Shown here piece by piece: positions 1 through 7,981 of a stretch of DNA of 64,000 nucleotides. The first letter of the stretch is position 1. The number at the start of each line of letters is the position of its first letter. The notes below the pieces were generated by a model. It searched no databases and had not been told where the DNA came from. It was given only the letters and a program-made list of their open reading frames with translations. The translations under genes and the position numbers were made by a program. Source of the stretch: Micromonospora kangleipakensis (lineage in GTDB: Bacteria > Actinomycetota > Actinomycetes > Mycobacteriales > Micromonosporaceae); assembly GCF_004217615.1 (NCBI RefSeq), contig NZ_SHLD01000001.1, forward strand, positions 4,712,001-4,776,000, in the 5' to 3' direction.

Positions 1-152
1 TCACCGCGGTGCACGAGTGGCGCGCGGTCACCCTGGAGGGCGGCCGTCAACTGATCCAAGCCCAGCGAACCCAGCTCCAGCGCCTGACGATGGAATGCGC
101 GCCGGTCGCCGGGGAAGGACGAGCGGCCTGCCAGCCACACCCGCTCACCCAC
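1..152 (-). CDS. Partial hypothetical protein cut by the window edge
   Basis: Reading leftward from a GTG at 152 gives an open frame of about 50 codons that runs off position 1. It reads like an ordinary soluble, helix-rich protein (VGERVWLAG, then GDRRAFHRQALELGSLGLDQ). An in-frame stop lies shortly upstream of the GTG, so 152 is the most likely start. A GCGGCAGATC-type repeat remnant (about 154-188) lies directly upstream. I do not recognise the family. The overlapping rightward frames are arginine/proline-rich and look like shadows. Confidence 0.35.
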   Translation of the reverse strand, partial: MGERVWLAGRSSFPGDRRAFHRQALELGSLGLDQLTAALQGDRAPLVHRG

Positions 153-287
153 CTTGCGCGGCAGATCAGCGCGCTACGACACGTCGGACGAGCCGGCCGA
201 AACATGACATGCACGTGGTCAGCGGCATCTGTGTGCGTCAGCACGGACGGCGGTTCAGGGCGGCCGCCCGCTCGGCGGAATGGGCGA

Positions 288-668
288 TCATCCGGGAATC
301 TCCACCCAGCGGGCGGCTGCCTCGAAGGTGTCCGCCGGGGTCGCGTTGAATGCAATCGCTGCGTCGGGAGCATGCCGACGCACCAGGTTGACGACGCGTT
401 CGAACAGTTCCAGCTGATTGCGCACACCGCCACCAATGACGACGCATTCCCAAGGCTGCGCGCAAAGGGCGGCGGTGACGACCGCCTCTATGTCGTCGCT
501 GCCGTCGAGACCGAACAAACAGAACTCAGTCCCCACGCCGTGTTCGGTGAAGCGGGTCCGTCCGACTTCGATGCCGTCTGCTACCGGCTTGGGGTCCCAA
601 GGCCCGGGCACCCGATACGGATCGAGTCCGATCACGAGCACGCGGGGTGTGAGGGCCGGTGTGTCCAC
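288..668 (-). CDS. Conserved-looking hypothetical protein, 126 aa
   Basis: GTG start at 668. The product begins with a hydrophobic strand (PRVLVIGLDPYRVPGPWDP) followed by a segment that looks like a small alpha/beta fold: CVVIGGGVRNQLELF, then VVNLVRRHAPDAAIAFN and a C-terminal helix. It has no signal peptide or membrane segment. The alternation of buried strands and charged helices makes this the coding frame; the overlapping plus-strand frames are low complexity. The gene stands alone. The GGG turn after a strand could bind a nucleotide or phosphate, but this is not diagnostic and I assign no function. Confidence 0.7.
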   Translation of the reverse strand: MDTPALTPRVLVIGLDPYRVPGPWDPKPVADGIEVGRTRFTEHGVGTEFCLFGLDGSDDIEAVVTAALCAQPWECVVIGGGVRNQLELFERVVNLVRRHAPDAAIAFNATPADTFEAAARWVEIPG

Positions 669-1111
669 TGCTGAAGACTATGTCGCGGTTGTGCGGTCGT
701 CACCCCGACGGCAGCCTAGCAGCGGGATCAACTCGATCCGTCGGTGCTCGCGGCAATCGTGCTCTCATCGGCAAGGCAGGACGCCGCGAAGCGCGGCCAC
801 CGTCCGGCCCATCGGTACGGACAGTGACGACCTCGGCAGCGGCAGCGCGCACGACCGGCGGCATGTGCGGACGACTAGTCAGGATCTTCGTGATCGGTCG
901 ATCTGGTCCAGGAGCTTGTCCGCGCTGGGCGTGCTTGAGGAGGCGGAGCGCAGTCGCTGCGAAACTGTCGTGTTGTCGGAGCGATGACGACCGGCGTCCC
1001 GGAAAATTCCTCAAAGAAGTCCGGGAGGGGGTGTCGGATCGGGGCGGTGGTGTTCGTAGCTGGGGTGAGGCCGCCCACAAGGGGCGGCGCCAAGGCAAAG
1101 GAACCGCGATC
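669..1111. other. Intergenic stretch, 440 bp, no gene seen
   Basis: No convincing reading frame. At about 767-795 a segment resembles the start of the dispersed repeat (CATCGGCAAGGCAGGACGCC), but it is too diverged to call. The right part carries the promoter candidate listed at 1032-1058 for the DHFR-like/DGPF/sigma operon. Confidence 0.5.
1032..1058 (+). promoter_or_regulatory. Candidate ECF-type promoter of the DHFR/DGPF/sigma operon
   Basis: TGTCGG at 1032-1037 is followed after 17 bases by CGTA at 1055-1058, about 54 bases before the ATG of the first gene. From memory, ECF42-group sigma factors use TGTCGA-like -35 and CGTC/CGAC-like -10 boxes and often control their linked DGPF genes. 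This site is therefore a plausible autoregulated promoter, but short motifs like this occur by chance in GC-rich DNA. Confidence 0.3.
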
Positions 1112-1720
1112 ATGAAGCTGACGACCATGACCCAGGTCACCCTCGATGGAGTGATGCAGGGAAACGGCGCCGCGTCGGATGACCGCAGGAACGGATTCGA
1201 GCGCGGCGGATGGGCCCGGGGGGCGGGTGACGACGAGACCAGGACGTTCATCACGCAGACCTACCAGCGCGCCGACGCGTTCCTGTTCGGCCGGCGCACC
1301 TACGAGTTGTTCGCCGGCTCCTGGGGATCAATCGACCAGATGCGCGCACATCCCATCGGCGTGGCCTTGAACGAGGCCCCCAAGTACGTTGCCTCGACCA
1401 CGCTCACCGCGCCGCGTTGGGAGGACACGACCGTTCTCCGCGATGACCTCGGGGCGGCCATCAGTGAGCTGAAGGCCAAGCCCGGGGGTGAGCTGCAGGT
1501 ACACGGCAGTGGCGCCCTGACCCGGTGGCTGCTGGAGAACGATCTGGTCGACGAGATGACTCTGATCGTGATCCCGGTGATCCTCGGCCAGGGCGCGAGA
1601 CTGTTCCCGGAGACCGGTCCGGATCTTGCGCTCGACCTGGTCGAGTCGCGGGTCGACTCGAAGGGCGTGACGATCCAGGTCTACCGGCCGGCCGGGCGCC
1701 CGCGGTATGCAACGGCCTGA
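1112..1720 (+). CDS. Dihydrofolate reductase-family (RibD C-terminal-like) protein
   Basis: 202 residues from ATG 1112. The N-terminus MKLTTMTQVTLDGVMQGNG is the usual start of the small actinobacterial DHFR/RibD-C family. The middle carries FGRRTYELFAGSW, and the C-terminal half has VHGSGALTRWLLENDLVDE and IPVILGQGARLF, the nucleotide-binding part of the fold. Members are NADPH-binding reductase-like proteins of unknown substrate, not the essential folate enzyme. It is followed after 53 bases by a DGPF/YCII gene and an ECF sigma factor, an arrangement usually co-transcribed and thought to respond to stress. The upstream extension of the frame is arginine/proline-rich and is not part of the gene. 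Confidence 0.85.
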   Translation: MKLTTMTQVTLDGVMQGNGAASDDRRNGFERGGWARGAGDDETRTFITQTYQRADAFLFGRRTYELFAGSWGSIDQMRAHPIGVALNEAPKYVASTTLTAPRWEDTTVLRDDLGAAISELKAKPGGELQVHGSGALTRWLLENDLVDEMTLIVIPVILGQGARLFPETGPDLALDLVESRVDSKGVTIQVYRPAGRPRYATA

Positions 1721-1773
1721 AGTCCCTGACCGCCGAACCACGCTGTCTTGACACCAGAGGAGATGATCTTCAG

Positions 1774-2097
1774 ATGCAGTACCTGGTTTCCGTGATCGAT
1801 GACAAGAGCAATCCCGGCAGCACGGACAGGCGGCCTGCCATCAGCGCGTTCAACGAACGACTGATCGCCGAGGGCTACTGGGTTTTCGCGGGCGGACTCG
1901 CGGACACGAACGCGGCCACCGTCATCGACAACCGGGGCGAGCAGGCGGTGTTCAGCGACGGGCCTTTCGTGGAGTCGAAGGAGTACCTCGCCGGCGTCTG
2001 GGTGTGGGAGGTCCCCGATCTGGATGTGGCGCTCAATCTCGCCGCCGAGGCGTCGAAGGTCTGCGATCGGAAGATCGAGGTGCGGCCGTTCCAGTGA
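1774..2097 (+). CDS. YCII-related (DGPF-type) small protein
   Basis: 107 residues from ATG 1774, with AGAGGAG about 10 bases upstream. The family signature FSDGPFVESKEYLAGVWVWEV is present as two adjoining parts, with the DGPF core near residue 58, matching the DGPF group of YCII-like ferredoxin-fold proteins. Family members are about 110-120 residues, so this is full length. Its stop overlaps the GTG of the following sigma factor by four bases, implying translational coupling. DGPF proteins paired with ECF42-type sigma factors are a known arrangement. The biochemical activity is not established, and a role in stress or detoxification is inference. Confidence 0.85.
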   Translation: MQYLVSVIDDKSNPGSTDRRPAISAFNERLIAEGYWVFAGGLADTNAATVIDNRGEQAVFSDGPFVESKEYLAGVWVWEVPDLDVALNLAAEASKVCDRKIEVRPFQ

Positions 2098-3323
2098 GCG
2101 ACGTCGAGGAGGCGGTCACCCGGGCCCACCACGACGAGTGGGCCCGGGTGGTCGCCTCGCTGACCCGGCGTTTCGGTGACCTCGACATCGCCGAGGAGGC
2201 CGCGGCCGAGGCGTTCGCGACCGCCGTGGAGCGGTGGCCGGCCGACGGCGTACCCCCCAACCCCGGCGCCTGGCTGACCACCACCGCCGTTCGCAAGGCC
2301 ATCGACCGGATCCGGCGCGAGAACAAGCGCGACGACAAGCACAAGGAGGCTCAGATGGTGTACGACAACACCCCACCCGAGCCTCTCGGCGCCATCGACG
2401 ACGACCGGCTGCGGCTGATCTTCACCTGCTGTCACCCGGCGCTCGCGATGGAAGCCCGCGTGGCGCTGACGCTGCGCATGCTCGGCGGTCTGACCGTGCC
2501 CGAGATCGCCCGCGCCTTCCTGGTGCGGGAGACCACCGTGGAGCAGCGGATCACCCGCGCGAAGGCCAAGATCAAGGCGGCTCGGATCCCCTATCGCGTG
2601 CCGGCGGCCGAGGATCTCCCGGCACGCGTCTCCGGCGTACTCGCCGTGCTGTATCTCGTCTTCAACGAGGGCTACCTGGCGACCGGCCCCGACACCGATC
2701 CCGTACGTCACGACCTGACCGCCGAGGCGATCCGGCTCACCCGCCTGATCCGCGCTCTGCTGCCGGAGGACGGTGAGGTGGCCGGGCTGCTGGCGCTGAT
2801 GCTGCTCACCGAGGCCCGCCGCACCGCTCGGGTTTCGGCCAGCGGCGAACTGGTCACCCTCGACGAGCAGGACCGTGGGGCATGGGACAAGGCGCTGATC
2901 GCCGAGGGTCACCGGCTCGTGCGCGAGCGCCTCGCCGCTGCCGGGGTGGCTCCGGGCCGCTACCAGATCCTCGCCGCGATCAACGCCGTGCACACCTCCG
3001 CCCGCGACATCCGCGACACCGACTGGTCGCAGGTCGTCGCCCTCTACGACCAACTCGTCCACCTCGACTCCTCGCCGATCATCGCCCTCAACCGAGCCAT
3101 CGCGGTCGCCGAACTCGACGGCCCGGAGGTGGCACTGGCGGCCGTCGACCGTCTTGAGGACAAGCTGGCCGGCTATCACGCCTACCACGCGACCCGCGCC
3201 GACCTGCTGCGCCGGCTGGGCCAAAGTCAGCAGTCGCGCGCGGCCTACGACAAAGCCATCGAGCTGGCCGGCAACACCGCCCAGACCGCCAACCTGACCC
3301 GCCGCCGCGACCAACTGCGGTAG
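2094..3323 (+). CDS. ECF RNA polymerase sigma factor, ECF42-like, with C-terminal TPR-like extension
   Basis: 409 residues from GTG 2094, which overlaps the preceding stop. Sigma region 2 is near residues 10-80 (HHDEWARVVASLTRRFGDLD; AWLTTTAVRKAIDRIRRE). Sigma region 4 follows at about 120-165 (TLRMLGGLTVPEIARAFL, VEQRITRAKAKI). A long helical C-terminal half of about 230 residues ends in TPR-like repeats (SSPIIALNRAIAVAELDG; YHATRADLLRRLGQSQQSR). This layout, together with the coupled DGPF gene, fits the ECF42 group, which lacks a classic anti-sigma factor and is thought to be controlled through its own C-terminal extension. Target genes probably include its own operon. Confidence 0.85.
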   Translation: MSDVEEAVTRAHHDEWARVVASLTRRFGDLDIAEEAAAEAFATAVERWPADGVPPNPGAWLTTTAVRKAIDRIRRENKRDDKHKEAQMVYDNTPPEPLGAIDDDRLRLIFTCCHPALAMEARVALTLRMLGGLTVPEIARAFLVRETTVEQRITRAKAKIKAARIPYRVPAAEDLPARVSGVLAVLYLVFNEGYLATGPDTDPVRHDLTAEAIRLTRLIRALLPEDGEVAGLLALMLLTEARRTARVSASGELVTLDEQDRGAWDKALIAEGHRLVRERLAAAGVAPGRYQILAAINAVHTSARDIRDTDWSQVVALYDQLVHLDSSPIIALNRAIAVAELDGPEVALAAVDRLEDKLAGYHAYHATRADLLRRLGQSQQSRAAYDKAIELAGNTAQTANLTRRRDQLR

Positions 3324-3439
3324 CGCCCACGAATCCCGATCGAAACCCCGCGCGCAGCGCCGGCCGGCCCCGACGCAATCAGATCGGCCCGATACCCGCA
3401 TGAGATCGTCAGCTTCCACGGTCGGCACTGCACTGTCAT

Positions 3440-3506
3440 CGGCACGACAGGACGCCGACCCGACCAAGCATCGTGACGTTGCGTAGCGCGCGACTCGCGG
3501 CAGAAG
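3440..3506 (+). repeat. 67-bp dispersed repeat, copy A
   Basis: Starts CGGCACGACAGGACGCCGAC and ends CGCGACTCGCGGCAGAAG. It matches copy B at 10284-10350 at 65 of 67 positions by eye, with no gaps. It lies at the 3' side of the leftward zinc-ribbon pseudogene. Related, more diverged copies occur at 5011, 7881, 21340 and 21942, all in the same orientation. Confidence 0.85.
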
Positions 3507-3540
3507 CGGATGTCGGCTGGAATGCCGATCGAGCGGGTGC

Positions 3541-4037
3541 GAAGTCCCATAGCGCCGGCAGAGCGGTGTCGCACAGGGCGCAGGTGAAGTCGCCGTCGCG
3601 AACGATGTTGCGTTCGCCGCAGGAAAGGCACCGGCGGAAGACGATCTTGACGCTGAGTTGCCGGGGTTCAGGCCGAGGCCGTCGAGCGCTTCGCCTACTG
3701 CCGTCCAGCAGTCGGGATCGGGGCAGTAGCCGGTCGACTGGTTGGTCTTGTCAAGCACGCGGCGAACATCGGCATCGTGCGTCAACGTCATCTCGCCCGC
3801 GGCGAGCACGTCTCGGCCGGCGGCCAAGGCGACGTGTTCGCTGCGGCGCGGGGCGAGCCTGAGGCGACCGTCGAGCGCCACGACGAAGGTGAACGGCCCG
3901 TCCAGCTCGGCTCGTGCACGCCCGGCGAGCCAGCGGTCAAGAGCGGCGCCAGAAACGACGATGACCGCCTCCGCTGCCGGAATTCTGTCGTGGAGTTCTG
4001 CCGGACCGACATAGCGGTACCGCCGCAGGCGCTTCAT
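3541..4037 (-). pseudogene. Frameshifted conserved hypothetical with C-terminal zinc ribbon
   Basis: Starts at ATG 4037 (MKRLRRYRYVGPAEL) and continues with DGPFTFVVALDGRLRLAPRR, SEHVALAAGRDVLAAGEMTL and NQSTGYCPDPDCW. At about 3655-3670 the frame changes: the family-like C-terminus, with two Cys pairs (RRCLSCGERN; FTCALCDTALPALWDF), continues in another frame. A single-base change near LNPGNS, just after the GLGLN turn, would restore it. The expected stop after WDF is missing, so the restored frame would run about 35 codons through repeat copy A and stop at 3436. I recall this as an actinobacterial orphan family of unknown function that ends in a four-Cys zinc ribbon. Confidence 0.65.
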
Positions 4038-4323
4038 CGCGCGACGGTAGCGAGCCACGACGCAGCTCGTCGACTCAGCTCCGTTGCGCCTCGTCGCCCG
4101 GTGACCAGACGCCCGGCTGGTCAGCCAAGACGCGCAACTGGCGGTAGGACGTTCACGCAATGCCGCGCGACCAGCGCCGGCATGACAGTGCGTTTGCGCC
4201 ACGACCGCAGCCACTTCCGCATGGGCAAGCTGGCTCACTCGGGCATTGGCAGGCGCGAAAAGGCTGACGCGCATAAGGTCGGCCCGACACGGCGACTTTC
4301 GCGAGACTGGGACGGGGCAGACC

Positions 4324-4998
4324 ATGGACCAAGGCAACCGCGACGAGATGCTCGGCCTCCTGGCTGAGGCAGTCGGGTCCGTCACCGTCGCACACCCGAC
4401 GCGGGTTGCCATCGACGGACCGCCCGCCGCAGGCAAGACCACCCTCGCCGACGAGCTGGCCGTCGTCCTGCGCGAACAGGGCCGCGACGTCATCCGCGCG
4501 ACGATCGACGATTTCCTCTTCCCCCGGGCACAGCGCTATCCGCGCGGCGAGTACTCGGCCGAAGGCTGCTACTTCGACACCCACGACTACCACGCGCTGA
4601 ACCGGGTTCTGCTCGATCCGCTCGGCCCCGGCGGAGATCGACGCTTCCAACACGCGGTCTACGAACGCACCGGAGATACTGCGCTGTCCCCGCCGGTCAC
4701 GACTGCCACAGCCGACGCCGTACTGGTCTTCGACGGCGTCTTCCTCATGCGCCCGGAACTGATTGGTCGGTGGGACCTGCGCATCTTTGTGTCGACGGCA
4801 CTCGAGAAAACGGTGGATCGTGCCGTGATCCGAGAGCGCCGGGTGTCGTCTCGGGCCGAAGTCGAACGGCGCTGGCGCGAGCGTTACATCCCCTCCCAAC
4901 AGTTCTACTTCGCTACGGTGCACCCGACCGATCACGCCAACATTATCGTGCACAACGACGAGCCCCAACTGCCGGTCTGGAAGACCCAAACACACTGA
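4324..4998 (+). CDS. Uridine kinase-like P-loop kinase
   Basis: 224 residues from ATG 4324. The Walker A loop GPPAAGKTT lies near residue 34, followed by VIRATIDDFLFPRAQRYPRG, where the Asp pair sits in the nucleoside-kinase position, and then by YFDTHDYHALNRVLLDPLGP. A lid-like stretch VIRERRVSSRAEVERRWRER precedes the end. Length and order match uridine/cytidine kinase-like NTPases that salvage nucleosides with ATP. The substrate is not certain, because actinobacteria carry many paralogues that phosphorylate other small molecules. It is a monocistronic gene bounded downstream by dispersed repeat copy K. Confidence 0.8.
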   Translation: MDQGNRDEMLGLLAEAVGSVTVAHPTRVAIDGPPAAGKTTLADELAVVLREQGRDVIRATIDDFLFPRAQRYPRGEYSAEGCYFDTHDYHALNRVLLDPLGPGGDRRFQHAVYERTGDTALSPPVTTATADAVLVFDGVFLMRPELIGRWDLRIFVSTALEKTVDRAVIRERRVSSRAEVERRWRERYIPSQQFYFATVHPTDHANIIVHNDEPQLPVWKTQTH

Positions 4999-5010
4999 CC
5001 ACACTCGATT

Positions 5011-5078
5011 CGGCACGACCGCGCGCCGTCACCCGTGGACAGCAGCTGCGCTCCGTGACGCTCGGCCGGCGGCAGAAG
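5011..5078 (+). repeat. Dispersed repeat, diverged copy (K)
   Basis: Starts CGGCACGACCGCGCGCCG and ends GGCCGGCGGCAGAAG, with a middle CTCCGTGACGCTC that corresponds to ATCGTGACGTTG in copies A and B. It has almost the same length (68 bp) and begins 13 bases after the stop of the kinase gene. Identity to A/B is moderate, with the two ends best conserved. Confidence 0.6.
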
Positions 5079-5221
5079 CGTGCACCCGCCCATAAGCGCG
5101 GGCTCAAAAGACGGCCGGAAAGTTAGGAACGAGTGGTCTGCGATGCGGTTCGGCTGAAGCAGCGTTTACCGGGCGTTCGAGGGGCGCGACGCGGCGTCGT
5201 CAAGGTGGAGAGCCAGAGCCG

Positions 5222-5440
5222 TCACTCATATCCCATGGCCGGGATGACCTTGCCGAGTGCTTCTTCGATGAACTCGCGGGTTTCGTCGTCGAATTGGTCG
5301 TTGCGGTTTGTCAGCTTGTGCGTTGAAGGGGTGGCCTGACCCAGATGGATGTCATTTCCGGCACCGACGTGGGAGCGCCATCGTTGCGGTTCTGGCCGGC
5401 CTTATTGAACCGCGCGAAGTACCGGATGTCGGCAGGCGCT
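5222..5440 (-). pseudogene. Possible 3' remnant of an unknown gene
   Basis: Two minus-strand frames look protein-like but do not join: YFARFNKAGQNRNDGAP in one and LTNRNDQFDDETREFIEEAL, then GKVIPAMGYE and a stop at 5222, in another. The acidic-helical C-terminus is unlike random GC-rich sequence. This could be the 3' end of a gene whose front was removed by the neighbouring oxidoreductase region, with one frameshift near 5325. I do not recognise the family. Confidence 0.3.
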
Positions 5441-5479
5441 GACTTGTGGCGCAGCGGCTACCGCGATCCGGCCTGCCGG

Positions 5480-6439
5480 TCACGGCACCACAACGAGCCT
5501 GCTGCCCCGGAGATCGGTGCGTTGCCAAGCGGTCTCGATCTCGCTCAGTGGGACCTTCACCACGTCGAACGTCAGCTCGCCGGATTGTGCCCACGTCACG
5601 ACCCGGCCATACACCTCATGCATGGTCTCTGGGCCGAGCCCTTTGGCCGCACCGTAGATCTCGACCCCGGAGGTGCGCAGGCTCTCCGCAGCGAGCACGA
5701 TCCCGGCGCCGGCCGACTCGCCGATCTGGATCAGCCGGGTCGGCTTCGGGAACGCGAATGACTGCGGGACCAGCGATCGCAACAGGATCTCGGTGGGCCG
5801 GCCCCAGAGGTAATCCACCACGACGTCGTAGCCATCCCCCTTGGCATCGAGGTACGCCTGCGTCAGCGCTTCGTCCGGCACGGCGGTGTTGATCACCTCG
5901 TCGGCGCCGAGGGTTTGTACCTCACGCAGTTGGTCGTCGTCGCGGCCGGTCGCGATGATCCGTCCGGCGCCAAGCAGCCGGGCCACCTTCACCGCGAGTC
6001 GCCCGGCGACCCCGGTGGCGCCCTGCACGAGCACGGTCTCGCCCGGCACGAAGCCAGCGGCGGTCTTGATGGACATGCCGGTGATCGCCGTGCCCAGCAC
6101 GGTCGCGATCGCCGGATCGATACCCTCCGCGATCGGCACGTACGCGCCCTTGGGCACCACGGTTTTCTCGGCGAGCGCGCCGTAGGGCTGGCGTGGGTTG
6201 CCGAACCCGACGACGGTGCCGTCGGACAGTGCGCCGATGCCGTCGAAGGCGGGAATCGCCGGCAGCTGTGCGGTGTACTGCTGGCTCGCGTAGTGCGTGC
6301 CGGCCGCGATGCGCTTGTCGACGTTCTCGACCGCGACCGCTTGCACGTCGATGACCACCTCGTCGTCGCCGGCCACGGGATCCGGGAAGTCCTCGTAGCG
6401 AGGGATGCCACCGATCTCGTGCAACACCGCCGCCTTCAT
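5480..6439 (-). CDS. MDR-family NAD(P)H:quinone oxidoreductase-like enzyme
   Basis: 319 residues from ATG 6439 (MKAAVLHEIGGIPRYEDFPD). It has the GroES-like N-terminal half of medium-chain dehydrogenases and a Rossmann segment VLVQGATGVAGRLAVKVARL near residue 140. It lacks the Cys/His ligands of the catalytic and structural zinc sites, so it belongs to the zinc-independent quinone-reductase-like branch and probably uses NADPH to reduce quinones or enals. The start overlaps by one base the stop of a small upstream ORF, and both lie divergently from a TetR gene across two tetO-like operators. Repression by that TetR is therefore likely. Confidence 0.85.
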   Translation of the reverse strand: MKAAVLHEIGGIPRYEDFPDPVAGDDEVVIDVQAVAVENVDKRIAAGTHYASQQYTAQLPAIPAFDGIGALSDGTVVGFGNPRQPYGALAEKTVVPKGAYVPIAEGIDPAIATVLGTAITGMSIKTAAGFVPGETVLVQGATGVAGRLAVKVARLLGAGRIIATGRDDDQLREVQTLGADEVINTAVPDEALTQAYLDAKGDGYDVVVDYLWGRPTEILLRSLVPQSFAFPKPTRLIQIGESAGAGIVLAAESLRTSGVEIYGAAKGLGPETMHEVYGRVVTWAQSGELTFDVVKVPLSEIETAWQRTDLRGSRLVVVP

Positions 6440-6684
6440 CACAGCTCCCGGCCGAAGAACGCCGCGATCCGACGCTGCCAGGCCCTCATGAACCGGGGAG
6501 GGCGGGCGGGCGAGTGGTTCCACCTGCGGTTCAGCGAAGGGCGAGGGGCGACGCCGGGGCGCCGCGCGCGGCCGTGGACTGCCGTGCCCTGGTGCCCGGC
6601 CGGCCGCTCGGCATGCGCGGGGACTCCGGGAATGCGATGTGTCGCCCAGTGCAGCAGGCCGCGCAACGAGCGCTCGTTTGTCAT
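6439..6684 (-). CDS. Small basic ORF upstream of and coupled to the oxidoreductase
   Basis: 81 residues from the ATG at 6684 (MTNERSLRGLLHWATHRIPG), preceded by GAGGGAG at a suitable distance. It ends FMRAWQRRIAAFFGREL and its TGA shares one base with the ATG of the oxidoreductase gene. The middle is arginine/proline-rich, so it may be a genuine small basic protein or a leader-like coding stretch that couples translation. No family is recognised. It is transcribed from the promoter that carries the tetO-like palindrome. Confidence 0.45.
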   Translation of the reverse strand: MTNERSLRGLLHWATHRIPGVPAHAERPAGHQGTAVHGRARRPGVAPRPSLNRRWNHSPARPPRFMRAWQRRIAAFFGREL

Positions 6685-6696
6685 CTTCATCTCCCT

Positions 6697-6737
6697 CTCT
6701 ATCAGTGATAGAGGCACTCTAGCACTGATAGAGTGCC
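6697..6737. promoter_or_regulatory. Pair of tetO-like TetR operators
   Basis: CTCTATCAGTGATAGAG (6697-6713) is a perfect palindrome around a central G. It matches the core of the classical tetO operators (TCTATCA-N-TGATAGA). A second site, CTCTAGCACTGATAGAG (6717-6733), has one imperfect arm, but the symmetry extends outward to GGCACTCTA and TAGAGTGCC (6713-6737). The sites are 20 bp apart centre to centre, almost two helical turns. They lie between the divergent TetR gene and the oxidoreductase operon, the position expected for autoregulation plus control of the target. Confidence 0.85.
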
Positions 6738-6753
6738 GGCGGGAGGTACCGAA

Positions 6754-7386
6754 TTGGCGCTAGACCGGCAGCGGATCGTCGCCGAGGCCGTCGCCCTGCT
6801 CGACGCCGAGGGTCTCGACGGCGTAACGACGCGCAAACTCGCCGCGCGGCTCGGTGTGCAATCGCCGACCCTCTACTGGCATCTGCCCAACAAGGCGGCC
6901 CTGGTCACCGCGATTGCCGACGCGATCCTCGACCAGCAGTTCGGCGACATGTCACCGCCCGAGCCGGATCAACACTGGCAGGACTGGTTGAGCGGCCTGG
7001 CCGAGCGGCTGCGCCGAGCGCTGCTCGCCCATCCGGACGGCGCCCGGGTCATCTCAGCCTCCCAGCTCTCCCTCAAGATGGCAGCGATCTCGGAACTGGC
7101 AATGAGTACCCTGGTGGCGCGCGGTATCCCGTTGCGACAGGCCCGCGTGATCGTCCTGACCGTCGAGCGCTTCACGGTCGGCCACGTCCTCGAAGAACAG
7201 GCCCCCCGCCCGGACGCGGACGCGCTGCAGCACTTCGACATGGCCACATTCGCCCAGCAGCACCCGACCGCGGTCGCCGCCATCGCCGAATACTTCCGAC
7301 CCGGCCGCACCGTGGACGACCTGTTCCGCGACTGTCTAGACGTGGTCATCGAGGGCGCCGCGGTCAAAGCCAGGACCATCTCCTGA
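6754..7386 (+). CDS. TetR repressor with TetR-type C-terminal domain
   Basis: 210 residues from TTG 6754, preceded by GGGAGG. A GTG at 6733 would add seven residues but starts inside the operator. The N-terminal helix-turn-helix (ALLDAEGLDGVTTRKLAARL, then VQSPTLYWHLPNKAALVTA) carries a recognition helix very close to that of the tetracycline repressor (PTLYWHVKNK). This explains why a tetO-like palindrome lies next to it. The rest has the all-helical TetR C-domain, with ERFTVGHVLEEQ near residue 150. It probably represses itself and the divergent oxidoreductase pair until a hydrophobic or drug-like ligand binds. The ligand cannot be read from sequence. Confidence 0.88.
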   Translation: MALDRQRIVAEAVALLDAEGLDGVTTRKLAARLGVQSPTLYWHLPNKAALVTAIADAILDQQFGDMSPPEPDQHWQDWLSGLAERLRRALLAHPDGARVISASQLSLKMAAISELAMSTLVARGIPLRQARVIVLTVERFTVGHVLEEQAPRPDADALQHFDMATFAQQHPTAVAAIAEYFRPGRTVDDLFRDCLDVVIEGAAVKARTIS

Positions 7387-7980
7387 CCGACCATCCGCAC
7401 CCGACCCCGCGTGAAGCGCACGAGGAACGGCACGACATCACGCGGCAGGTCACCTGCCCGCCGGGCAAGACCAGCGCGTCCTGGAGCCCGCCCAGCGCGA
7501 CCTGGGAAGATCCACTATGGCGACTTACGGATGCCATGCCGGTTCGACCGCGGCCAAGGAAATGCCACCACTTTGGGACTCACCCCGATGACACCCACTG
7601 AGACAAAACGAAAACCCCGAGGTCTCAGCCGGCCCATATGACATGAGTGTCGGGAACCCTACATCGGTGAGGGGAAAGGCATGGCGAGCAGTCAAACTCT
7701 CAGCCCGGCGCCTGTGCAAGCCATTTATCCCCTTCACCCGCTGCTACGGGCCGGACCCGCACCCGCCGCGCCGAGTGCGTGCCGGACGGCCGCCTCCAAC
7801 AAGCGAGCAACGAATTATCGAAGCTTCCCAACGCGCCGCATCCCTCACACACTGATGCACTGATCTCGGCAGTTGTGGGTGCCGAGCGTCGGCCCGGCTC
7901 GTCACGCTGCGTTGCGCGGATCGCGGCAGATCCGGATGCCGTCGGCGGCCCCGCTCAGCGCGGTGGTGCAGGTCTGTTCG
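7387..7980. other. Gene-poor stretch, 590 bp
   Basis: No reading frame here looks genuine; those present are low-complexity or proline/arginine-rich. At about 7605-7650 a short AT-richer segment (AAAACGAAAACCCCGAGG) breaks the GC trend, but I see no hairpin with a T-run. The right part holds dispersed repeat copy E (7881-7932). Confidence 0.5.
7881..7932 (+). repeat. Dispersed repeat, partial copy (E)
   Basis: GCTCGTCACGCTGCGTTGCG, followed by CGGATCGCGGCAGATCC, corresponds to the right half of copies A and B (CATCGTGACGTTGCGTAGCG, then CGCGACTCGCGGCAGAAG). It has the same orientation and lies about 50 bp beyond the stop of the leftward membrane-protein gene. Confidence 0.5.
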
Positions 7981-7981
7981 T

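Noticed and set aside
1875..4493. Leftward open frame of 872 codons covering the sigma operon
   Set aside because: It is antisense to the well-supported DGPF and sigma genes and is low-complexity over most of its length. Only its 4037-3660 part is a genuine coding segment.
7411..7641. Rightward 76-codon frame after the TetR gene
   Set aside because: Repetitive Arg-Pro-Ala start and no ribosome site or family-like pattern.
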